Assembly: GCA_005239615.1 (NCBI GenBank)
Contig: SBBR01000085.1
Coordinates: 1-7,072 of the forward strand
Direction of reading: 5' to 3'
Origin: an archaeon
GTDB lineage: Archaea > Iainarchaeota > Iainarchaeia > Iainarchaeales > Iainarchaeaceae
Length of the DNA stretch: 7,072 nt
Positions 1-4,805 of this stretch are shown here, piece after piece (within the stretch, counting starts at the first letter, position 1; the number at the start of each line of letters is the position of its first letter). The notes under the pieces are model-generated. The model did not search any database. It saw nothing but the letters and a program-made list of their open reading frames with translations, and was not told where the DNA came from. A program made the translations under genes and the position numbers.

Positions 1-1
1 A

Positions 2-49
2 GAGCCATTGCCACGGCAGGCCAAAGGCCCCAAAGGCAACAAGCACTAG
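2..49 (+). CDS. Possible C-terminal tail of an unidentified plus-strand gene (5' end outside window)
   Basis: Reading from base 2, the plus strand gives a short basic tail ending in GPKGNKH and a TAG stop at 47-49. Codons in this frame end mostly in G or C, as in the neighbouring real genes, and a Lys/Gly-rich end would suit a ribosomal or RNA-binding protein. The other two plus frames are also open over this short stretch, so the frame choice is weak. If real, the gene converges with the Roadblock-like gene, leaving a gap of 66 bases. I do not recognise the protein. Confidence 0.25.
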   Translation, partial: EPLPRQAKGPKGNKH

Positions 50-91
50 AAGTAAGAGAAACCTATTAATTAAAAGGTTTAAGGTTGCCCG

Positions 92-107
92 AAAACCCCC
101 GAAAAAA
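92..107 (-). terminator. Oligo-T terminator after the Roadblock-like gene
   Basis: Read on the minus strand, a run of six T (107 to 102) followed by G-rich sequence and a run of four T (95 to 92) begins nine bases past the TAA stop of the Roadblock-like gene. Archaeal RNA polymerase terminates at such T-runs without needing a hairpin. There is no strong stem-loop here. Confidence 0.4.
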
Positions 108-115
108 CACTGTCA

Positions 116-577
116 TTAGTTCAAGCCCTTGTTGGAAAGGAAAAGGTCAATTTCTTTCGCGAGTGCCTTCAGCTCGATGTTGGAGAGATCCGCGGCGGCC
201 TTGACCATGTAGAGCTTCCTGTTGAACACGAATAGCATATGCCAGCCATTCGACTTGACAATTACCGTCTCGCTCTTTGGCATCTCAGACTTTACGTAAT
301 TGAAGAGCGCCGCTCCAGTTATCGCCTGTGCAACAGGGTTGCCGTTCGTGGAAGCGATGGCGCTGCCGTTTAGCGTGCTCACAACAATCTCGTCCACAAG
401 GTGTTTCTTCCTCAGGAGCCGCAGGAACTCCGCGATGTCGCCAGCCTTGGTGTCAAAAACCATCCTGCTGGAGTAATCCTCGAGGAACCTTATGTGCGTG
501 GCCGGTTCCACTGTCTCGTCCACATCAAGGATTTTCTCCGCGACCCTCATCAGGAATTTCTTCGCGCTGCCAAACAT
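116..577 (-). CDS. Roadblock/LC7-like domain protein
   Basis: A protein of about 153 residues. A basic amphipathic N-terminus (about 1-20) and a linker (about 21-44) precede a domain at about 45-148 with the pattern of the Roadblock/LC7 fold. That domain has an amphipathic helix (DIAEFLRLL), a strand-turn-strand VDEIVVSTLNGSAIAS, a helix (AQAITGAALFNYV), two strands (ETVIVKSNGWHMLFVFN and KLYMVKAAA) and a closing helix. Roadblock proteins are typically dimeric partners or regulators of small Ras-like GTPases; that role here is inferred from the fold. A GTG at 584-586 would add three residues, but the ATG at 575-577 is preferred because GGGGTGG lies five bases upstream of it. The gene lies downstream of the DUF2226-like gene on the same strand, separated by 188 bases. 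No signal peptide or membrane segment is visible. Assignment is by sequence pattern, not by a profile search. Confidence 0.65.
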   Translation of the reverse strand: MFGSAKKFLMRVAEKILDVDETVEPATHIRFLEDYSSRMVFDTKAGDIAEFLRLLRKKHLVDEIVVSTLNGSAIASTNGNPVAQAITGAALFNYVKSEMPKSETVIVKSNGWHMLFVFNRKLYMVKAAADLSNIELKALAKEIDLFLSNKGLN

Positions 578-582
578 TCTTA

Positions 583-589
583 CCACCCC
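583..589 (-). promoter_or_regulatory. Shine-Dalgarno sequence GGGGTGG deciding the Roadblock-like start
   Basis: Minus-strand GGGGTGG is followed by TAAGA and the ATG at 577. The five-base spacing favours this ATG over the upstream in-frame GTG, which itself falls inside the motif. Confidence 0.5.
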
Positions 590-750
590 GAACCACTGTC
601 AACCGTAATCTTTTCCAACTTATTTCATACACATAATTCACACGCCGAACCCTGTGCACCGTCACACGATGCAATAAAAGCCGCCCAGAAAAATATATGC
701 CATCGCACGGCTAGCACGGGGCTATGGACGGCTTACACAACACCCCCGAT

Positions 751-763
751 GTAAAATTTATAA
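751..763 (-). promoter_or_regulatory. Candidate TATA box upstream of the Roadblock-like gene
   Basis: The minus strand reads CTTATAAATTTTAC, a good match to an archaeal TATA element, just past the stop of the DUF2226-like gene. Transcription would begin near 730-735 and leave a leader of about 155 bases before the Roadblock-like ATG. The box is nearly symmetric, so it could also work on the plus strand, where no gene follows. A second AT-rich element (CATATATTTTTC, minus strand, about 690-700) would give a shorter leader. The gap between the two genes (578-765) shows no tRNA and no credible small gene. Confidence 0.35.
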
Positions 764-765
764 GC

Positions 766-1260
766 TCATTCGCCGAGGCTCGATAATCCGAACTTCTTGA
801 AAATCTCCTTCTTTGACTCCTCTTTCTTCACATACTGGCTCAGGACGCTTTTCGCGAACTCTGCGGAGTACGCCTTCGGGATGAGCCTCTGGATGTCACC
901 CTTCTGGACAGCCCTCGCGAGCTTGCTCTTTTCGTTGAACGCGGTTATGAGGTCGACCTGCTGGTCGCTCAGGGAAACTATGTCCCCAACCACGTAAGGC
1001 GCCGCGAGGGAGTTGAAGACGTGGGGCACAGCAGCATCGGCGAAAACCGTCACGCCGTGCAGGTCGTACTCGTAGAATGCCGCATCCAGCGAGCCGCCCT
1101 TGAAGAGCAGCACCCCTTCCTCAATCCCGTCGAAACCCTCCAAGGTCACTATGAGGTAGCCGGAAAACTCCTTCTCGTAGAAGCCCTCGAGGAGCTTCCT
1201 CACATCAATCTCCCTCATGCTGACGCCCTTGCTGATTATCTCCCCAACAGGAAGGTTCAT
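766..1260 (-). CDS. DUF2226-like protein with PATAN-like core
   Basis: A 164-residue cytosolic protein. It opens with MNLPVGEII, followed by a helix (about 16-31) and then a strand-rich core at about 32-95. The core shows F-S-G-Y-L-I-V, E-G-V-L-L-F-K-G-G-S-L-D-A-A-F and later V-T-V-F-A-D-A-A. This order (F-x-G-x-L, then G-x-L-x-F-x-x-G-x-L-x-x-A) is the signature of PATAN/DUF4388-type domains and agrees with my recollection of the archaeal DUF2226 family. A helical, charged, Lys-rich C-terminus (about 100-164) completes it. PATAN domains are associated with prokaryotic two-component and GTPase signalling, but no biochemical activity is visible here. The ATG at 1260 was chosen because the protein begins family-like there and GGTGGAG lies about 8-14 bases upstream; an in-frame ATG at 1347 would add 29 unconvincing residues and lies upstream of the likely promoter. 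Assignment should be confirmed by a profile search. Confidence 0.65.
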   Translation of the reverse strand: MNLPVGEIISKGVSMREIDVRKLLEGFYEKEFSGYLIVTLEGFDGIEEGVLLFKGGSLDAAFYEYDLHGVTVFADAAVPHVFNSLAAPYVVGDIVSLSDQQVDLITAFNEKSKLARAVQKGDIQRLIPKAYSAEFAKSVLSQYVKKEESKKEIFKKFGLSSLGE

Positions 1261-1335
1261 GGCACCACTCCACCAAACTGGAAACGCCCTATGCAAAAAG
1301 CCGTGACCGGGCGTTATAATATGGCTCAATCCAAG

Positions 1336-1343
1336 ATTTAAAT
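1336..1343 (-). promoter_or_regulatory. Candidate TATA box for the DUF2226-like gene
   Basis: The palindrome ATTTAAAT lies about 80 bases upstream of the ATG. With the usual archaeal spacing, transcription would start near 1313, giving a leader of about 50 bases that carries the SD-like GGTGGAG. A second AT-rich element (ATTATAA, minus strand, 1314-1320) is an alternative that would give a leader of about 30 bases. Confidence 0.4.
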
Positions 1344-1498
1344 GCATTCAACCGCGGAAAAAAGTCCTGCCGGAAAAAAAAACATACTTCCCCGCAGCAC
1401 TGCCCCAATTCAATGTCCCGGACCTATTGACCATAGTTTCTGTTCGCCTCCAACACGCTGACAGGGGCAATGCAACATGGCAGGCGGCTTTGACAACA

Positions 1499-1506
1499 TA
1501 TTTAAA
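1499..1506 (+). promoter_or_regulatory. TATA box of the aIF5A gene
   Basis: TATTTAAA is centred about 35 bases upstream of the aIF5A ATG. Archaeal transcription begins about 25-27 bases past the TATA centre, so the mRNA should start near 1528-1530. That gives a leader of about ten bases or fewer, and no SD motif lies in that stretch (GGTTTTTGA before the ATG). The gene is therefore predicted to be translated as an essentially leaderless mRNA. Confidence 0.6.
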
Positions 1507-1537
1507 CTGAACCTGTTTTAGAGTCTTAGGTTTTTGA

Positions 1538-1939
1538 ATGGCCGAAGGCGACAAGAAGTTCACGAACGCGGGAAGCCTGGGACCCGGTTCCTATGTCCTG
1601 ATTGACGGTGAGGTATGCCAGGTCAAAGGAGTCGAGAAGTCGAAGCCCGGCAAACACGGCGCCGCGAAGGTAAGGGCGACGGCTATGGGGGTTTTCAGGG
1701 ACATCAAGACAAACCTCCTCAAGCCGGTTGATGCCGATGTCGAAGTGCCCATCATCGACAAGGGCAATGCACAGGTAGTCGCACTCATGGGCAACAACAT
1801 CCAGATAATCGATCAGAAGGACTATGCCACTTACGACATTGAGAAGCCCAAGGATGTGTCGGGGCTTGCGGGCGGCTCCGAGGTGGAGTACATAAAGTGG
1901 GGCAGCAGCATCCGCATCACGCGCAAGAAGGGCAACTGA
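1538..1939 (+). CDS. eif5A: Translation factor aIF5A (hypusine-containing)
   Basis: A 133-residue complete homologue of eukaryotic eIF5A and bacterial EF-P. The factor binds the ribosome near the E/P site and relieves stalling, for example at proline runs. The N-terminal SH3-like domain (about 1-70) carries the family loop SKPGKHGAAKVRA; by alignment with eukaryotic eIF5A, Lys39 in PGKHG is the residue converted to deoxyhypusine and then hypusine. The C-terminal OB-fold domain (about 71-133) includes AQVVALMGNNIQIIDQ and ends with a basic tail (RITRKKGN). Length and organisation are normal for the archaeal family. The deoxyhypusine synthase gene is not in this window. The ATG at 1538 starts the family-like sequence MAEGDKKF and sits at the right distance from its TATA box. 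The gene is divergent from the DUF2226-like gene. Its codons match those of the other real genes. Confidence 0.97.
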   Translation: MAEGDKKFTNAGSLGPGSYVLIDGEVCQVKGVEKSKPGKHGAAKVRATAMGVFRDIKTNLLKPVDADVEVPIIDKGNAQVVALMGNNIQIIDQKDYATYDIEKPKDVSGLAGGSEVEYIKWGSSIRITRKKGN

Positions 1940-1955
1940 GAAAACACGGCCCATC

Positions 1956-1965
1956 AATAATATTT
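1956..1965 (+). promoter_or_regulatory. Weak TATA-like element before the 1984 ORF
   Basis: AATAATATTT lies about 25 bases before the ATG at 1984, the spacing expected for a leaderless transcript. The element is not a strong match and lies only 17 bases past the aIF5A stop. The T-run within it could equally be a weak aIF5A terminator. Confidence 0.25.
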
Positions 1966-1983
1966 CCCGGTTCAGTGGGTTCT

Positions 1984-2292
1984 ATGATGATCAGCCCCAA
2001 TTTCCAGAAGAGCCTTGGAAGGTTTTATGCACTCGCGTTCGCGCAGGCGCACTACAAGACAGGAGAGGGCTACCTGCCAAGAAGGCTCGCCACCGAATAT
2101 GGCGGGTGGATGAGCAGGATTTTAGGCGAAATATTGCAAAAGGCTTTCGGGGAGAGAATGCGCCTATTAGTTATTGCACCGTTTACAAGCCAAGCATTGG
2201 GGGCAGTTATCCTCCCACACCTAATTCAGGCGCCTGCACTCACGCCACTGACACCGCGACATTCTTCCAGTTCCCGCCGCAGAACTTCGTGA
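1984..2292 (+). CDS. Hypothetical small protein, uncertain
   Basis: An ORF of 102 residues beginning with two ATGs. Codons to about 2110 resemble the window's real genes (AAG, AGG, CTC, GCG, GGC) and encode a plausible stretch containing FYALAFAQAHYKTGEGYLPR and a helix SRILGEILQKAF. After about 2160 the base composition becomes AT-richer and the sequence becomes low-quality (Pro/Ser/Arg-rich). The last 53 bases overlap the 3' end of the synthetase gene on the other strand. It could be a real lineage-specific gene, a gene truncated by a frameshift near 2150, or noise. I recognise no family. No SD motif is present, but a TATA-like element sits at leaderless spacing. Confidence 0.3.
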   Translation: MMISPNFQKSLGRFYALAFAQAHYKTGEGYLPRRLATEYGGWMSRILGEILQKAFGERMRLLVIAPFTSQALGAVILPHLIQAPALTPLTPRHSSSSRRRTS

Positions 2293-4418
2293 TGTTCAAG
2301 CATATTTCCTCCAGCGCGGAGTCAAGTTCCTGCTGCGTGGTGCGCGCGTTGCCCTGCACGTAGAGGAATATGTTCTTGGTGGCGTTGGTGACCTTCGTGC
2401 GGTCCCCTTGCTTCACGTCGAGGCGGCACAGCACGACCTTGTCGTCCACAAACACATACTCGCCTGGCGCAATTGCCTGCCTCTGCCCTGTCCCAAGCGG
2501 GACAAAATACTCAGAGCCGTTGGCCACCTTCACGTGCACATTTCCCGAGACCATGTCGAGGTCGTGCGCCCCGACAATGAGGCCTTTCGTTATTGATGTG
2601 AGGTTGTAGGAATCAACCACAGTGTTTATGGTCGGGAGCTTGCCCGACTGCCTCGCAATCGCAATGAGGTTCGAGACTGCATGCCCCTGCCTTTTGATGC
2701 CGAGCGCGTCGTAGAGCTCCAAGTAGCCCTTTATCACGCCGCTGTTCTCGACCTTGGAAAGGTCTGTGGCCTTGACGGTTTCCCTTATCCTCCTCTCGAG
2801 GCCCTCGTGCTTCTTCTTCACTGAAACGCCCTCAATCACGGCAGCTGCGACCTTCATGCCTAGCTTTGCGAGCCTCGGCTCTATTTTCACCGAGATTTCC
2901 TGTGCCTTGACAGGGGGCTTCTCCTGTGCAGGCGCATCTATCTTGGCGAAGAGTATTTCCTTCTTCCCCAGCTTCGCGCCAGGCTTCAGGAGGTTGAATT
3001 TCGCCTCTTCCAGTCCGCCCGGCTCAACACCTAACTGCCTCGCGATTTTTTCTGATGTTGCGGGAATGAACGGCTGCAGGAGGATGGCAATCACGCGGCA
3101 GGAGTCCAGCACTGAATAAAGCACCGCCTCGGCTTCCCGGTCGTCGAGCTTCCAAGGCACCTTGTCATTTACGTACTTGTTGCAGGCGCTTACAAATGAA
3201 AAAATCTCGGCGAGCGCGCTGTGGGCTTCAAGCGCATCCATGTGGCCGGAAATTTTCTTGAGGTCGAGCCTGGCCGAGAGCTCCGGGTCGGTTCTAGCCT
3301 TGGGCACCTTATTGCCGAGCTTCTTCTCCGCGAGCGAAAGGGCGCGGTTCACGAGGTTGCCGAGGTCATTCGCAAGCTCGCGGTTGTGGCGCTCGACGAG
3401 CGCATCAACCGAAAAGTTCCCGTCCTCACCCAATGGAATTTCGCGCAGGAGGAAGTAGCGCACTGTGTCGGCACCGTATTTTCCGCTCAGCTCAACCGGG
3501 TCGATGATTGTACCAGAGGTCTTGGAAAGCTTTTCCCCAAAAGCAGTGTTGATGAAGCCGTGCACGAAGATTTTCCTTGGTGGCTCTATGCCGGCAGAGA
3601 ATAGCATTGCAGGCCAGATGACGCTGTGGAACCAGAGGATGTCCTTCCCGATTACATGGATGTCGGCGGGCCAGAACTTTTTGTATTTCGCGCCGGGGTA
3701 ACCAACCCCTGAAAGGTAGTTGATGAGGGCGTCGAACCACACATAGATTACGTGCTTCGGGTCGTTCCTTAGCGGGATGCCCCAGCTGAATGAGGTGCGC
3801 GAAACGCTGAGGTCCTTCAGGCCTTCCTCTACGCGGTTCACTATTTCCTGCCTCCTCCTCTCTGGCGATATGAAGCCCGGGTTCTTTTCGAAGAATGCCA
3901 GGAGCCGCTCCTGGTACTTCGAAAGCCTGAAGAAATAGCTGTCCTCGCTCAGGGCTTCAACGGACCTGTTATGCACCGGGCATTTCTCCTCCGCGAGGTC
4001 CTTCTCCAGGTAGAATGCCTCGCAGGCGGTGCAGTAGAGGCCTTCATACCGCCCCAGATAAATGTCGCCCTTGTCCAGCACTCGCTGGAAGATTTCCTGC
4101 GATACCTTCTCGTGGTCGGCATCGGTGGTGCGGATGAAGCGGTCATATGAGGTGCCCCATCTTTTGCACAGTTCCTTGAAGCTGCCGACCTGCCCATCAA
4201 CAAATTCCTTCGGCTTTTTGCCAGCCTTCTCCGCTGCCTGCTGTATCTTCTTCCCATGCTCGTCCGTGCCTGTGAGGAAGAACACATCCTCGCCCTTCAG
4301 GCGGTGCCAGCGGGCAATGCAGTCGGCGACGGTCTTCTCATAGGCGTGGCCGAAGATGGGGCTTAGAGTTAGGATAATCTATAGCCGTTGTGATGTAGAA
4401 CTTGCCTTTTTTTGTCAT
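2240..4418 (-). CDS. metG: Methionyl-tRNA synthetase with C-terminal B3/B4 domain, frame interrupted in the HIGH motif
   Basis: Charges tRNA-Met with methionine using ATP; class I synthetase, cytosolic. Restoring one frame gives 725 residues. The Rossmann catalytic domain begins MTKKGKFYITT and has the HIGH-type signature HLGH at 21-24, then FFLTGTDEHGKK. A connective peptide carries one zinc knuckle (C129, C132, C146, H149, as CTAC and CPVH). YVWFDAL and the KMSKS-type loop KLSKT (296-300) follow, then the helical anticodon-binding domain (about 330-485). After a Pro/Lys linker (about 495-507) comes a B3/B4 domain (about 508-700), recognisable by IEPRLAKLGMKV, NTVVDSYNLTS, GLIVGAHDLD, VHVKVANGSEYFVPLG, YVFVDD and DRTKVTNATKN. 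MetRS normally ends here with an EMAPII-like OB-fold or nothing. Translation from the ATG at 4418, which has a consensus SD seven bases upstream, runs out of frame after 22 codons and meets TGA at 4340-4338; the rest is read from 4351. The frame from the internal GTG (4285) lacks HIGH and would be inactive. Family assignment is firm; functional status depends on the frameshift. Confidence 0.9.
4347..4358 (-). other. One-base frame disruption (+1) inside the MetRS HIGH motif
   Basis: On the minus strand the codons are CAT CTT, then an extra C (complement of base 4352), then GGC CAC, spelling His-Leu-Gly-His only if one base is skipped. Without skipping, the ribosome reads CGG CCA CGC CTA and stops at TGA, giving a 26-residue peptide. 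The local heptamer CUU-CGG-C resembles the Ty1 +1 frameshift heptamer CUU-AGG-C, where Leu-tRNA slips on CUU and the next codon read is GGC. It could equally be a sequencing or assembly error, or a genuine inactivating insertion. Confidence 0.85.
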
Positions 4419-4425
4419 AGCCGCT

Positions 4426-4433
4426 TCACCTCC
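4426..4433 (-). promoter_or_regulatory. Consensus Shine-Dalgarno of the MetRS gene
   Basis: The minus strand carries GGAGGTGA, the full archaeal SD consensus, seven bases before the ATG at 4418. It fixes the true start upstream of the frame disruption and argues that the 22-codon first segment is really translated. Confidence 0.85.
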
Positions 4434-4494
4434 CCGTTATCCGCCATGCCTTTTGTCTTGCCTTGGGCAGCTATAATATCAGTCACCCTGAAAC

Positions 4495-4506
4495 CTTATT
4501 TAAAAC
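4495..4506 (-). promoter_or_regulatory. Candidate TATA box for the MetRS gene
   Basis: The minus strand reads GTTTTAAATAAG, with the same TTTAAA core as the aIF5A and DUF2226-like boxes. Transcription would start near 4474, leaving a leader of about 55 bases that contains the SD. An alternative box, GATATTATAG (4471-4480), would give a leader of about 30 bases. Confidence 0.45.
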
Positions 4507-4569
4507 AGAACCGGCTAATAAAATAATTCGCGATGGAATAAGGAATTTACTATTGGGCAAAGATTTATT

Positions 4570-4613
4570 GGTTCGCTTCCCTTACACCCGCAAATCCGGT
4601 GCGGTTCGGAACC
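4570..4613. repeat. Potential two-part stem-loop
   Basis: An outer stem GGTTC (4570-4574) with GAACC (4609-4613) encloses an inner stem CCGCA (4588-4592) with TGCGG (4600-4604) around a seven-base loop. The element is a GC-rich island within AT-rich surroundings. It lies upstream of the predicted MetRS transcript, so if it acts it would be as DNA or as a separate small RNA. Stems of five pairs can occur by chance. Confidence 0.25.
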
Positions 4614-4667
4614 TAAACTAATTCCCTTTAACTTACATTTACACTTCATACAATAAGATATTTTTTC

Positions 4668-4713
4668 CCGAAAATAACATACGCAAAACCACAGCTCCCA
4701 AACGAATTTTCGG
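4668..4713. repeat. 8-base perfect inverted repeat
   Basis: CCGAAAAT (4668-4675) and ATTTTCGG (4706-4713) are perfect inverted copies with a 30-base spacer, about 95-140 bases upstream of the MCM start. It could be a regulator's paired half-sites. Chance is not excluded at this length. Confidence 0.25.
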
Positions 4714-4763
4714 ATTGCGCACGGATAGTTTCGGCTATCACACTGGCAATGACGTCTCCGGGT

Positions 4764-4773
4764 CATTAAAAAA
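4764..4773 (+). promoter_or_regulatory. Weak TATA-like element of the MCM gene
   Basis: CATTAAAAAA lies about 35-40 bases before the MCM start codon, placing initiation near 4795 and giving a leader of roughly ten bases. It departs from the TTTAAA core seen at the other genes, so the call is tentative. Confidence 0.35.
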
Positions 4774-4805
4774 GGGGCCGACGGAGTATTTTTGGGGAAG
4801 GGAAC

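Larger units (their letters stand above)
4419..4805. other. 387-base AT-rich divergent intergenic region (MetRS / MCM)
   Basis: This is the longest stretch without a credible gene. Its composition is clearly AT-richer than the flanking genes. It holds the MetRS SD and TATA candidates on the left, a GC-richer potential stem-loop at 4570-4613, an 8-base inverted repeat (4668-4713), a small hairpin GATAG/CTATC (4724-4739) and a weak MCM promoter on the right. I see no tRNA, no CRISPR repeat and no origin-recognition-box-like motif. A Cys-rich 83-residue minus-strand ORF (4766 to 4515) crosses it but has atypical codon use. Confidence 0.6.

Noticed and set aside
1261..1347. 29-residue N-terminal extension of the DUF2226-like protein
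   Set aside because: The extension is unlike the rest of the protein, lies over the likely transcription start, and the ATG at 1260 has an SD-like motif and a family-like beginning.
1348..1563. 71-codon minus-strand ORF between the DUF2226-like gene and aIF5A
   Set aside because: Covers the divergent promoter region and the aIF5A start; low-complexity composition and no SD.
1526..1957. A 143-codon minus-strand open frame
   Set aside because: Antisense shadow of aIF5A with no recognisable motifs.
2240..4285. Starting MetRS at the internal GTG 4285
   Set aside because: It would delete the HIGH motif and the first Rossmann strand; the ATG at 4418 has a consensus SD and encodes the missing N-terminus in another frame.
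4561..4620. Possible tRNA because of GGTTCG-like sequences
   Set aside because: No cloverleaf can be formed: the acceptor and D arms are missing on both strands and the TTCG pieces belong to short inverted repeats.
4515..4766. Cys-rich 83-codon minus-strand ORF in the MetRS/MCM gap
   Set aside because: Cysteine clusters (CKCK, CGCK) are eye-catching, but codon use is AT-rich and unlike the real genes, Cys spacing fits no zinc-ribbon pattern I know, and the ATG overlaps the putative MCM promoter.
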